Shown: positions 45,236 to 60,934 of the stretch, in pieces
How the letters are laid out: the number at the start of each line of letters is the position of its first letter
Numbering within the stretch: the first letter of the stretch is position 1
Source: Baylisascaris procyonis
Taxonomy: Eukaryota > Nematoda > Chromadorea > Rhabditida > Ascarididae
Length of the DNA: 64,000 bases
Assembly (NCBI GenBank): GCA_037389465.1
Contig: JAZARR010000082.1
Location: 670,501 to 734,500, forward strand
Direction: 5' to 3'
Program-made: the position numbers and the translations under genes
The notes under the pieces: generated by a model
Told to the model about the DNA's origin: nothing
Database searches by the model: none
Seen by the model: only the letters and a program-made list of their open reading frames with translations

Positions 45236-48200
45236 TTAAGCAATGTATATAGTAATGATTATTATCCTTTTTAAGCAATGTATATAGTAATGATTATTAT
45301 CCATTTTCAAGCAATGTATATAGTAATGATTATTATCCATTTTTAAGCAATGTATATAGTAATGATTATTATCCATTTTTAAGCAATGTATATAGTAATG
45401 ATTATTATCCATTTTTAAGCAATGTATATAGTAATGATTATTATCCATTTTCAAGCAATGTATATAGTAATGATTATTATCCATTTTTAAGCAATGTATA
45501 TAGTAATGATTATTATCCATTTTTAAGCAATGTATATAGTAATGATTATTATCCATTTTTAAGCAATGTATATAGTAATGATTATTATCCATTTTTAAGC
45601 AATGTATATAGTAATGATTATTATCCATTTTTAAGCAATGTATATAGTAATGATTATTATCCATTTTTAAGCAATGTATATAGTAATGATTATTATCCAT
45701 TTTTAAGCAATGTATATAGAAATGATTATTATCCATTTTTAAGCAATGTATATAGTAATGATTATTATCCATTTTCAAGCAATGTATATAGTAATGATTA
45801 TTATCCATTTTTAAGCAATGTATATAGTAATGATTATTATCCATTTTTAAGCAATGTATATAGTAATGATTATTATCCATTTTTAAGCAATGTATATAGT
45901 AATGATTATTATCCATTTTCAAGCAATGTATATAGTAATGATTATTATCCATTTTTAAGCAATGTATATAGTAATGATTATTATCCATTTTTAAGCAATG
46001 TATATAGTAATGATTATTATCCATTTTTAAGCAATGTATATGGTAATGATTATTATCCATTTTTAAGCAATGTATATAGTAATGATTATTATCCATTTTT
46101 AAGCAATGTATATAGTAATGATTATTATCCATTTTTAAGCAATGTATATAGTAATGATTATTATCCATTTTTAAGCAATGTATATAGAAATGATTATTAT
46201 CCATTTTTAAGCAATGTATATAGTAATGATTATTATCCATTTTTAAGCAATGTATATAGTAATGATTATTATCCTTTTTAAGCAATGTATATAGTAATGA
46301 TTATTATCCATTTTCAAGCAATGTATATAGTAATGATTATTATCCATTTTTAAGCAATGTATATAGTAATGATTATTATCCATTTTTAAGCAATGTATAT
46401 AGTAATGATTATTATCCATTTTTAAGCAATGTATATAGAAATGATTATTATCCATTTTTAAGCAATGTATATAGTAATGATTATTATCCTTTTTAAGCAA
46501 TGTATATAGTAATGATTATTATCCATTTTCAAGCAATGTATATAGTAATGATTATTATCCATTTTTAAGCAATGCATATAGTAATGATTATTATCCATTT
46601 TTAAGCAATGTATATAGTAATGATTATTATCCATTTTTAAGCAATGTATATAGTAATGATTATTATCCATTTTAAGCAATGTATATAGTAATGATTATTA
46701 TCCATTTTTAAGCAATGTATATAGTAATGATTATTATCCATTTTTAAGCAAAGTATATAGTAATGATTATTATCCATTTTTAAGCAATGTATATAGTAAT
46801 GATTATTATCCTTTTTAAGCAATGTATATAGTAATGATTATTATCCATTTTCAAGCAATGTATATAGTAATGATTATTATCCATTTTCAAGCAATGTATA
46901 TAGTAATGATTATTATCCATTTTTAAGCAATGTATATAGTAATGATTATTATCCATTTTTAAGCAATGTATATAGTTATGATTATGATCCATTTTTAAGC
47001 AATGTATATAGAAATGATTATTATCCATTTTTAAGCAATGTATATAGTAATGATTATTATCCATTTTCAAGCAATGTATATAGTAATGATTATTATCCAT
47101 TTTTAAGCAATGTATATAGTAATGATTATTATCCATTTTTAAGCAATGTATATAGTAATGATTATTATCCATTTTCAAGCAATGTATATAGTAATGATTA
47201 TTATCCATTTTTAAGCAATGTATATAGTAATGATTATTATCCATTTTTAAGCAATGTATATAGAAATGATTATTATCCATTTTTAAGCAATGTATATAGT
47301 AATGATTATTATCCATTTTTAAGCAATGTATATAGTAATGATTATTATCCTTTTTAAGCAATGTATATAGTAATGATTATTATCCATTTTCAAGCAATGT
47401 ATATAGTAATGATTATTATCCATTTTTAAGCAATGTATATAGTAATGATTATTATCCATTTTTAAGCAATGTATATAGTAATGATTATTATCCATTTTTA
47501 AGCAATGTATATAGTAATGATTATTATCCATTTTCAAGCAATGTATATAGTAATGATTATTATCCATTTTTAAGCAATGTATATAGTAATGATTATTATC
47601 CATTTTTAAGCAATGTATATAGTAATGATTATTATCCATTTTTAAGCAATGTATATAGTAATGATTATTATCCATTTTTAAGCAATGTATATAGTAATGA
47701 TTATTATCCATTTTTAAGCAATGTATATAGTAATGATTATTATCCATTTTTAAGCAATGTATATAGTAATGATTATTATCCATTTTTAAGCAATGTATAT
47801 AGAAATGATTATTATCCATTTTTAAGCAATGTATATAGTAATGATTATTATCCATTTTCAAGCAATGTATATAGTAATGATTATTATCCATTTTTAAGCA
47901 ATGTATATAGTAATGATTATTATCCATTTTTAAGCAATGTATATAGTAATGATTATTATCCATTTTTAAGCAATGTATATAGTAATGATTATTATCCATT
48001 TTCAAGCAATGTATATAGTAATGATTATTATCCATTTTTAAGCAATGTATATAGTAATGATTATTATCCATTTTTAAGCAATGTATATAGTAATGATTAT
48101 TATCCATTTTTAAGCAATGTATATGGTAATGATTATTATCCATTTTTAAGCAATGTATATAGTAATGATTATTATCCATTTTTAAGCAATGTATATAGTA

Positions 48201-48368
48201 ATGATTATTATCCATTTTTAAGCAATGTATATAGTAATGATTATTATCCATTTTTAAGCAATGTATATAGAAATGATTATTATCCATTTTTAAGCAATGT
48301 ATATAGTAATGATTATTATCCATTTTTAAGCAATGTATATAGTAATGATTATTATCCTTTTTAAGCAA
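45236..48368. repeat. 2,083-bp tandem duplication within the satellite
   Basis: The pattern of variant and 35-bp monomers ending at 46285, 46500, 46822 and 47361 reappears 2,083 bases on at 48368 and 48583. The excess over 1,615 is 468 bases, exactly 13 monomers, so this is an expanded form of the 45-monomer unit. The second copy has lost two monomers (72 bases) after 48,583. Confidence 0.7.
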
Positions 48369-49650
48369 TGTATATAGTAATGATTATTATCCATTTTCAA
48401 GCAATGTATATAGTAATGATTATTATCCATTTTTAAGCAATGTATATAGTAATGATTATTATCCATTTTTAAGCAATGTATATAGTAATGATTATTATCC
48501 ATTTTTAAGCAATGTATATAGAAATGATTATTATCCATTTTTAAGCAATGTATATAGTAATGATTATTATCCTTTTTAAGCAATGTATATAGTAATGATT
48601 ATTATCCATTTTCAAGCAATGTATATAGTAATGATTATTATCCATTTTTAAGCAATGTATATAGTAATGATTATTATCCATTTTAAGCAATGTATATAGT
48701 AATGATTATTATCCATTTTTAAGCAATGTATATAGTAATGATTATTATCCATTTTTAAGCAAAGTATATAGTAATGATTATTATCCATTTTTAAGCAATG
48801 TATATAGTAATGATTATTATCCTTTTTAAGCAATGTATATAGTAATGATTATTATCCATTTTCAAGCAATGTATATAGTAATGATTATTATCCATTTTCA
48901 AGCAATGTATATAGTAATGATTATTATCCATTTTTAAGCAATGTATATAGTAATGATTATTATCCATTTTTAAGCAATGTATATAGTTATGATTATGATC
49001 CATTTTTAAGCAATGTATATAGAAATGATTATTATCCATTTTTAAGCAATGTATATAGTAATGATTATTATCCATTTTCAAGCAATGTATATAGTAATGA
49101 TTATTATCCATTTTTAAGCAATGTATATAGTAATGATTATTATCCATTTTTAAGCAATGTATATAGTAATGATTATTATCCATTTTCAAGCAATGTATAT
49201 AGTAATGATTATTATCCATTTTTAAGCAATGTATATAGTAATGATTATTATCCATTTTTAAGCAATGTATATAGAAATGATTATTATCCATTTTTAAGCA
49301 ATGTATATAGTAATGATTATTATCCCTTTAAGCAATGTATATAGTAATGATTATAATCCTTTTTAAGCAATGTATATAGTAATGATTATTATCCATTTTC
49401 AAGCAATGTATATAGTAATGATTATTATCCATTTTTAAGCAATGTATATAGTAATGATTATTATCCATTTTTAAGCAATGTATATAGTAATGATTATTAT
49501 CCATTTTCAAGCAATGTATATAGTAATGATTATTATCCATTTTTAAGCAATGTATATAGTAATGATTATTATCCATTTTTAAGCAATGTATATAGAAATG
49601 ATTATTATCCATTTTTAAGCAATGTATATAGTAATGATTATTATCCATTT

Positions 49651-52600
49651 TTAAGCAATGTATATAGTAATGATTATTATCCTTTTTAAGCAATGTATAT
49701 AGTAATGATTATTATCCATTTTCAAGCAATGTATATAGTAATGATTATTATCCATTTTTAAGCAATGTATATAGTAATGATTATTATCCATTTTTAAGCA
49801 ATGTATATAGTAATGATTATTATCCATTTTTAAGCAATGTATATAGTAATGATTATTATCCATTTTCAAGCAATGTATATAGTAATGATTATTATCCATT
49901 TTTAAGCAATGTATATAGTAATGATTATTATCCATTTTTAAGCAATGTATATAGTAATGATTATTATCCATTTTTAAGCAATGTATATGGTAATGATTAT
50001 TATCCATTTTTAAGCAATGTATATAGTAATGATTATTATCCATTTTTAAGCAATGTATATAGTAATGATTATTATCCATTTTTAAGCAATGTATATAGTA
50101 ATGATTATTATCCATTTTTAAGCAATGTATATAGAAATGATTATTATCCATTTTTAAGCAATGTATATAGTAATGATTATTATCCATTTTTAAGCAATGT
50201 ATATAGTAATGATTATTATCCTTTTTAAGCAATGTATATAGTAATGATTATTATCCATTTTCAAGCAATGTATATAGTAATGATTATTATCCATTTTTAA
50301 GCAATGTATATAGTAATGATTATTATCCATTTTTAAGCAATGTATATAGTAATGATTATTATCCATTTTTAAGCAATGTATATAGAAATGATTATTATCC
50401 ATTTTTAAGCAATGTATATAGTAATGATTATTATCCTTTTTAAGCAATGTATATAGTAATGATTATTATCCATTTTCAAGCAATGTATATAGTAATGATT
50501 ATTATCCATTTTTAAGCAATGCATATAGTAATGATTATTATCCATTTTTAAGCAATGTATATAGTAATGATTATTATCCATTTTTAAGCAATGTATATAG
50601 TAATGATTATTATCCATTTTAAGCAATGTATATAGTAATGATTATTATCCATTTTTAAGCAATGTATATAGTAATGATTATTATCCATTTTTAAGCAAAG
50701 TATATAGTAATGATTATTATCCATTTTTAAGCAATGTATATAGTAATGATTATTATCCTTTTTAAGCAATGTATATAGTAATGATTATTATCCATTTTCA
50801 AGCAATGTATATAGTAATGATTATTATCCATTTTCAAGCAATGTATATAGTAATGATTATTATCCATTTTTAAGCAATGTATATAGTAATGATTATTATC
50901 CATTTTTAAGCAATGTATATAGTTATGATTATGATCCATTTTTAAGCAATGTATATAGAAATGATTATTATCCATTTTTAAGCAATGTATATAGTAATGA
51001 TTATTATCCATTTTCAAGCAATGTATATAGTAATGATTATTATCCATTTTTAAGCAATGTATATAGTAATGATTATTATCCATTTTTAAGCAATGTATAT
51101 AGTAATGATTATTATCCATTTTCAAGCAATGTATATAGTAATGATTATTATCCATTTTTAAGCAATGTATATAGTAATGATTATTATCCATTTTTAAGCA
51201 ATGTATATAGAAATGATTATTATCCATTTTTAAGCAATGTATATAGTAATGATTATTATCCATTTTTAAGCAATGTATATAGTAATGATTATTATCCTTT
51301 TTAAGCAATGTATATAGTAATGATTATTATCCATTTTCAAGCAATGTATATAGTAATGATTATTATCCATTTTTAAGCAATGTATATAGTAATGATTATT
51401 ATCCATTTTTAAGCAATGTATATAGTAATGATTATTATCCATTTTTAAGCAATGTATATAGTAATGATTATTATCCATTTTCAAGCAATGTATATAGTAA
51501 TGATTATTATCCATTTTTAAGCAATGTATATAGTAATGATTATTATCCATTTTTAAGCAATGTATATAGTAATGATTATTATCCATTTTTAAGCAATGTA
51601 TATGGTAATGATTATTATCCATTTTTAAGCAATGTATATAGTAATGATTATTATCCATTTTTAAGCAATGTATATAGTAATGATTATTATCCATTTTTAA
51701 GCAATGTATATAGTAATGATTATTATCCATTTTTAAGCAATGTATATAGAAATGATTATTATCCATTTTTAAGCAATGTATATAGTAATGATTATTATCC
51801 ATTTTTAAGCAATGTATATAGTAATGATTATTATCCTTTTTAAGCAATGTATATAGTAATGATTATTATCCATTTTCAAGCAATGTATATAGTAATGATT
51901 ATTATCCATTTTTAAGCAATGTATATAGTAATGATTATTATCCATTTTTAAGCAATGTATATAGTAATGATTATTATCCATTTTTAAGCAATGTATATAG
52001 AAATGATTATTATCCATTTTTAAGCAATGTATATAGTAATGATTATTATCCTTTTTAAGCAATGTATATAGTAATGATTATTATCCATTTTCAAGCAATG
52101 TATATAGTAATGATTATTATCCATTTTTAAGCAATGCATATAGTAATGATTATTATCCATTTTTAAGCAATGTATATAGTAATGATTATTATCCATTTTT
52201 AAGCAATGTATATAGTAATGACTATTATCCATTTTAAGCAATGTATATAGTAATGATTATTATCCATTTTTAAGCAATGTATATAGTAATGATTATTATC
52301 CATTTTTAAGCAAAGTATATAGTAATGATTATTATCCATTTTTAAGCAATGTATATAGTAATGATTATTATCCTTTTTAAGCAATGTATATAGTAATGAT
52401 TATTATCCATTTTCAAGCAATGTATATAGTAATGATTATTATCCATTTTCAAGCAATGTATATAGTAATGATTATTATCCATTTTTAAGCAATGTATATA
52501 GTAATGATTATTATCCATTTTTAAGCAATGTATATAGTTATGATTATGATCCATTTTTAAGCAATGTATATAGAAATGATTATTATCCATTTTTAAGCAA

Positions 52601-55600
52601 TGTATATAGTAATGATTATTATCCATTTTTAAGCGATGTATATAGTAATGATTATTATCCATTTTCAAGCAATGTATATAGTAATGATTATTATCCATTT
52701 TTAAGAAATGTATATAGTAATGATTATTATCCATTTTTAAGCAATGTATATAGTAATGATTATTATCCATTTTTAAGCAATGTGTATAGTAATGATTATT
52801 ATCCATTTTTAAGCAATGTATATAGTAATGATTATTATCCATTTTTAAGCAATGTATATAGCAATGATTATTATCCATTTTTAAGCAATGTATATAGTAA
52901 TGATTATTATCCATTTTTAAGCAATGTATATAGAAATGATTATTATCCATTTTTAAGCAATGTATATAGTAATGATTATTATCCATTTTCAAGCAATGTA
53001 TATAGTAATGATTATTATCCATTTTTAAGCAATGTATATAGTAATGATTATTATCCATTTTCAAGCAATGTGTATAGTAATGATTATTATCCATTTTTAA
53101 GCAATGTATATAGTAATGATTATTATCCATTTTCAAGCAATGTATATAGTAATGATTATTATCCATTTTCAAGCAATGTATATAGTAATGATTATTATCC
53201 ATTTTTAAGCAATGTATATAGAAATGATTATTATCCATTTTCAAGCAATGTATATAGTAATGATTATTATCCATTTTTAAGCAATGTATATAGTAATGAT
53301 TATTATCCATTTTTAAGCAATGTATATAGTTATGATTATGATCCATTTTTAAGCAATGTATATAGAAATGATTATTATCCATTTTTAAGCAATGTATATA
53401 GTAATGATTATTATCCATTTTCAAGCAATGTATATAGTAATGATTATTATCCATTTTTAAGCAATGTATATAGTAATGATTATTATCCATTTTTAAGCAA
53501 TGTATATAGTAATGATTATTATCCATTTTCAAGCAATGTATATAGTAATGATTATTATCCATTTTTAAGCAATGTATATAGTAATGATTATTATCCATTT
53601 TTAAGCAATGTATATAGAAATGATTATTATCCATTTTTAAGCAATGTATATAGTAATGATTATTATCCTTTTTAAGCAATGTATATAGTAATGATTATAA
53701 TCCTTTTTAAGCAATGTATATAGTAATGATTATTATCCATTTTCAAGCAATGTATATAGTAATGATTATTATCCATTTTTAAGCAATGTATATAGTAATG
53801 ATTATTATCCATTTTTAAGCAATGTATATAGTAATGATTATTATCCATTTTCAAGCAATGTATATAGTAATGATTATTATCCATTTTTAAGCAATGTATA
53901 TAGTAATGATTATTATCCATTTTTAAGCAATGTATATAGAAATGATTATTATCCATTTTTAAGCAATGTATATAGTAATGATTATTATCCATTTTTAAGC
54001 AATGTATATAGTAATGATTATTATCCTTTTTAAGCAATGTATATAGTAATGATTATTATCCATTTTCAAGCAATGTATATAGTAATGATTATTATCCATT
54101 TTTAAGCAATGTATATAGTAATGATTATTATCCATTTTTAAGCAATGTATATAGTAATGATTATTATCCATTTTTAAGCAATGTATATAGTAATGATTAT
54201 TATCCATTTTCAAGCAATGTATATAGTAATGATTATTATCCATTTTTAAGCAATGTATATAGTAATGATTATTATCCATTTTTAAGCAATGTATATAGTA
54301 ATGATTATTATCCATTTTTAAGCAATGTATATGGTAATGATTATTATCCATTTTTAAGCAATGTATATAGTAATGATTATTATCCATTTTTAAGCAATGT
54401 ATATAGTAATGATTATTATCCATTTTTAAGCAATGTATATAGTAATGATTATTATCCATTTTTAAGCAATGTATATAGAAATGATTATTATCCATTTTTA
54501 AGCAATGTATATAGTAATGATTATTATCCATTTTTAAGCAATGTATATAGTAATGATTATTATCCTTTTTAAGCAATGTATATAGTAATGATTATTATCC
54601 ATTTTCAAGCAATGTATATAGTAATGATTATTATCCATTTTTAAGCAATGTATATAGTAATGATTATTATCCATTTTTAAGCAATGTATATAGTAATGAT
54701 TATTATCCATTTTTAAGCAATGTATATAGAAATGATTATTATCCATTTTTAAGCAATGTATATAGTAATGATTATTATCCTTTTTAAGCAATGTATATAG
54801 TAATGATTATTATCCATTTTCAAGCAATGTATATAGTAATGATTATTATCCATTTTTAAGCAATGCATATAGTAATGATTATTATCCATTTTTAAGCAAT
54901 GTATATAGTAATGATTATTATCCATTTTTAAGCAATGTATATAGTAATGATTATTATCCATTTTAAGCAATGTATATAGTAATGATTATTATCCATTTTT
55001 AAGCAATGTATATAGTAATGATTATTATCCATTTTTAAGCAAAGTATATAGTAATGATTATTATCCATTTTTAAGCAATGTATATAGTAATGATTATTAT
55101 CCTTTTTAAGCAATGTATATAGTAATGATTATTATCCATTTTCAAGCAATGTATATAGTAATGATTATTATCCATTTTCAAGCAATGTATATAGTAATGA
55201 TTATTATCCATTTTTAAGCAATGTATATAGTAATGATTATTATCCATTTTTAAGCAATGTATATAGTTATGATTATGATCCATTTTTAAGCAATGTATAT
55301 AGAAATGATTATTATCCATTTTTAAGCAATGTATATAGTAATGATTATTATCCATTTTCAAGCAATGTATATAGTAATGATTATTATCCATTTTTAAGCA
55401 ATGTATATAGTAATGATTATTATCCATTTTTAAGCAATGTATATAGTAATGATTATTATCCATTTTCAAGCAATGTATATAGTAATGATTATTATCCATT
55501 TTTAAGCAATGTATATAGTAATGATTATTATCCATTTTTAAGCAATGTATATAGAAATGATTATTATCCATTTTTAAGCAATGTATATAGTAATGATTAT

Positions 55601-56728
55601 TATCCATTTTTAAGCAATGTATATAGTAATGATTATTATCCTTTTTAAGCAATGTATATAGTAATGATTATTATCCATTTTCAAGCAATGTATATAGTAA
55701 TGATTATTATCCATTTTTAAGCAATGTATATAGTAATGATTATTATCCATTTTTAAGCAATGTATATAGTAATGATTATTATCCATTTTTAAGCAATGTA
55801 TATAGTAATGATTATTATCCATTTTCAAGCAATGTATATAGTAATGATTATTATCCATTTTTAAGCAATGTATATAGTAATGATTATTATCCATTTTTAA
55901 GCAATGTATATAGTAATGATTATTATCCATTTTTAAGCAATGTATATGGTAATGATTATTATCCATTTTTAAGCAATGTATATAGTAATGATTATTATCC
56001 ATTTTTAAGCAATGTATATAGTAATGATTATTATCCATTTTTAAGCAATGTATATAGTAATGATTATTATCCATTTTTAAGCAATGTATATAGAAATGAT
56101 TATTATCCATTTTTAAGCAATGTATATAGTAATGATTATTATCCATTTTTAAGCAATGTATATAGTAATGATTATTATCCTTTTTAAGCAATGTATATAG
56201 TAATGATTATTATCCATTTTCAAGCAATGTATATAGTAATGATTATTATCCATTTTTAAGCAATGTATATAGTAATGATTATTATCCATTTTTAAGCAAT
56301 GTATATAGTAATGATTATTATCCATTTTTAAGCAATGTATATAGAAATGATTATTATCCATTTTTAAGCAATGTATATAGTAATGATTATTATCCTTTTT
56401 AAGCAATGTATATAGTAATGATTATTATCCATTTTCAAGCAATGTATATAGTAATGATTATTATCCATTTTTAAGCAATGCATATAGTAATGATTATTAT
56501 CCATTTTTAAGCAATGTATATAGTAATGATTATTATCCATTTTTAAGCAATGTATATAGTAATGACTATTATCCATTTTAAGCAATGTATATAGTAATGA
56601 TTATTATCCATTTTTAAGCAATGTATATAGTAATGATTATTATCCATTTTTAAGCAAAGTATATAGTAATGATTATTATCCATTTTTAAGCAATGTATAT
56701 AGTAATGATTATTATCCTTTTTAAGCAA
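49651..56728. repeat. Higher-order repeats inside the satellite: 1,615-bp and 4,344-bp units
   Basis: Variant monomers recur at fixed offsets. The GCAAAG copy occurs at 50695, 52310, 55039 and 56654: offsets of 1,615, then 4,344 from the first to the third, then 1,615 again. The 35-bp copies follow the same pattern, with spacings of 539, 215, 179, 143 and 539 bases, summing to 1,615 (45 monomers, five of them 35 bp). The block starting at 49,340 repeats at about 53,684, including the rare TTATAATCC copy at 49351 and 53695. A private variant (GACTATTATCC) at 52220 and 56564 confirms the 4,344-bp copy. Confidence 0.85.
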
Positions 56729-57128
56729 TGTATATAGTAATGATTATTATCCATTTTCAAGCAATGTATATAGTAATGATTATTATCCATTTTCAAGCAA
56801 TGTATATAGTAATGATTATTATCCATTTTTAAGCAATGTATATAGAAATGATTATTATCCATTTTTAAGCAATGTATATAGTAATGATTATTATCCATTT
56901 TTAAGCGATGTATATAGTAATGATTATTATCCATTTTCAAGCAATGTATATAGTAATGATTATTATCCATTTTTAAGAAATGTATATAGTAATGATTATT
57001 ATCCATTTTTAAGCAATGTATATAGTAATGATTATTATCCATTTTTAAGCAATGTGTATAGTAATGATTATTATCCATTTTTAAGCAATGTATATAGTAA
57101 TGATTATTATCCATTTTTAAGCAATGTA

Positions 57129-60100
57129 TATAGCAATGATTATTATCCATTTTTAAGCAATGTATATAGTAATGATTATTATCCATTTTTAAGCAATGTA
57201 TATAGAAATGATTATTATCCATTTTTAAGCAATGTATATAGTAATGATTATTATCCATTTTCAAGCAATGTATATAGTAATGATTATTATCCATTTTTAA
57301 GCAATGTATATAGTAATGATTATTATCCATTTTTAAGCAATGTGTATAGTAATGATTATTATCCATTTTTAAGCAATGTATATAGTAATGATTATTATCC
57401 ATTTTCAAGCAATGTATATAGTAATGATTATTATCCATTTTCAAGCAATGTATATAGTAATGATTATTATCCATTTTTAAGCAATGTATATAGTAATGAT
57501 TATTATCCATTTTTAAGCAATGTATATAGTTATGATTATGATCCATTTTTAAGCAATGTATATAGAAATGATTATTATCCATTTTTAAGCAATGTATATA
57601 GTAATGATTATTATCCATTTTTAAGCGATGTATATAGTAATGATTATTATCCATTTTCAAGCAATGTATATAGTAATGATTATTATCCATTTTTAAGAAA
57701 TGTATATAGTAATGATTATTATCCATTTTTAAGCAATGTATATAGTAATGATTATTATCCATTTTTAAGCAATGTGTATAGTAATGATTATTATCCATTT
57801 TTAAGCAATGTATATAGTAATGATTATTATCCATTTTTAAGCAATGTATATAGCAATGATTATTATCCATTTTTAAGCAATGTATATAGTAATGATTATT
57901 ATCCATTTTTAAGCAATGTATATAGAAATGATTATTATCCATTTTTAAGCAATGTATATAGTAATGATTATTATCCATTTTCAAGCAATGTATATAGTAA
58001 TGATTATTATCCATTTTTAAGCAATGTATATAGTAATGATTATTATCCATTTTCAAGCAATGTATATAGTAATGATTATTATCCATTTTAAAGCAATGTA
58101 TATAGTAATGATTATTATCCATTTTTAAGCAATGTATATAGTAATGATTATTATCCATTTTTAAGCAATGTATATAGTAATGATTATTATCCATTTTTAA
58201 GCAATGTATATAGAAATGATTATTATCCATTTTTAAGCAATGTATATAGTAATGATTATCATCCATTTTCAAGCAATGTATATAGTAATGATTATTATCC
58301 ATTTTTAAGCAATGTATATAGTAATGATTATTATCCATTTTCAAGCAATGTATATAGTAATGATTATTATCCATTTTTAAGCAATGTATATAGTAATGAT
58401 TATTATCCATTTTTAAGCAATGTATATAGTAATGATTATTATCCATTTTCAAGCAATGTATATAGTAATGATTATTATCCATTTTTAAGCAATGTATATA
58501 GTAATGATTATTATCCATTTTTAAGCAATGTATATAGTAATGATTATTATCCATTTTTAAGCAATGTATATAGTAATGATTATTATCCATTTTTAAGCAA
58601 TGTATATAGTAATGATTGTTATCCATTTTTAAGCAATGTATATAGTAATGATTATTATCCATTTTTAAGCAATGTATATAGTAATGATTATTATCCATTT
58701 TTAAGCAATGTATATAGAAATGATTATTATCCATTTTTAAGCAATGTATATAGTAATGATTATTATCCATTTTTAAGCAATGTATATAGTAATGATTAGT
58801 ATCCATTTTTAAGCAATGTATATAGAAATGATTATTATCCATTTTTAAGCAATGTATATAGTAATGATTATTATCCTTTTTAAGCAATGTATATAGTAAT
58901 GATTATTATCCTTTTTAAGCAATGTATATAGTAATGATTATTATCCATTTTCAAGCAATGTATATAGTAATGATTATTATCCATTTTCAAGCAATGTATA
59001 TAGTAATGATTATTATCCATTTTTAAGCAATGTATATAGTAATGATTATTATCCATTTTTAAGCAATGTATATAGTAATGATTATTATCCATTTTTAAGC
59101 AATGTATATAGTAATGATTATTATCCATTTTTAAGCAATGTATATAGTAATGATTATTATCCTTTTTAAGCAATGTATATAGTAATGATTATTATCCATT
59201 TTCAAGCAATGTATATAGTAATGATTATTATCCATTTTTAAGCAATGTATATAGTAATGATTATTATCCATTTTTAAGCAATGTATATAGTAATGATTAT
59301 TATCCATTTTTAAGCAATGTATATAGAAATGATTATTATCCATTTTTAAGCAATGTGTATAGTAATGATTATTATACATTTTCAAGCAATGTATATAGTA
59401 ATGATTATTATCCATTTTTAAGCAATGTATATAGTAATGATTATTATCCATTTTCAAGCAATGTATATAGTAATGATTATTATCCATTTTTAAGCAATGT
59501 ATATAGTAATGATTATTATCCATTTTCAAGCAATGTATATAGTAATGATTATTATCCATTTTTAAGCAATGTATATAGTAATGATTATTATCCATTTTTA
59601 AGCAATGTATATAGTAATGATTATTATCCATTTTCAAGCAATGTATATAGTAATGATTATTATCCATTTTTAAGCAATGTATATAGAAATGATTATTATC
59701 CATTTTTAAGCAATGTATATAGTAATGATTATTATCCATTTTCAAGCAATGTATATAGTAATGATTATTATCCATTTTTAAGCAATGTATATAGTAATGA
59801 TTATTATCCATTTTCAAGCAATGTATATAGTAATGATTATTATCCATTTTAAAGCAATGTATATAGTAATGATTATTATCCATTTTTAAGCAATGTATAT
59901 AGTAATGATTATTATCCATTTTTAAGCAATGTATATAGTAATGATTATTATCCATTTTTAAGCAATGTATATAGAAATGATTATTATCCATTTTTAAGCA
60001 ATGTATATAGTAATGATTATTATCCATTTTCAAGCAATGTATATAGTAATGATTATTATCCATTTTTAAGCAATGTATATAGTAATGATTATTATCCATT

Positions 60101-60934
60101 TTCAAGCAATGTATATAGTAATGATTATTATCCATTTTTAAGCAATGTATATAGTAATGATTATTATCCATTTTTAAGCAATGTATATAGTAATGATTAT
60201 TATCCATTTTCAAGCAATGTATATAGTAATGATTATTATCCATTTTTAAGCAATGTATATAGTAATGATTATTATCCATTTTTAAGCAATGTATATAGTA
60301 ATGATTATTATCCATTTTTAAGCAATGTATATAGTAATGATTATTATCCATTTTTAAGCAATGTATATAGTAATGATTATTATCCATTTTTAAGCAATGT
60401 ATATAGTAATGATTATTATCCATTTTTAAGCAATGTATATAGTAATGATTATTATCCATTTTTAAGCAATGCATATAGAAATGATTATTATCCATTTTTA
60501 AGCAATGTATATAGTAATGATTATTATCCATTTTTAAGCAATGTATATAGTAATGATTATTATCCATTTTTAAGCAATGTATATAGAAATGATTATTATC
60601 CATTTTTAAGCAATGTATATAGTAATGATTATTATCCTTTTTAAGCAATGTATATAGTAATGATTATTATCCTTTTTAAGCAATGTATATAGTAATGATT
60701 ATTATCCATTTTCAAGCAATGTATATAGTAATGATTATTATCCATTTTCAAGCAATGTATATAGTAATGATTATTATCCATTTTTAAGCAATGTATATAG
60801 TAATGATTATTATCCATTTTTAAGCAATGTATATAGTAATGATTATTATCCATTTTTAAGCAATGTATATAGTAATGATTATTATCCATTTTTAAGCAAT
60901 GTATATAGTAATGATTATTATCCTTTTTAAGCAA
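57129..60934. repeat. 1,761-bp duplication within the satellite
   Basis: The pairs of 35-bp monomers at about 58887 and 58920 and the one at 59173 recur at 60648, about 60681 and 60934, offset 1,761 bases (49 monomers minus three single-base losses). Surrounding single-base variants (for example TATAGAAATG copies) follow the same offset, with a few differences. Confidence 0.6.
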
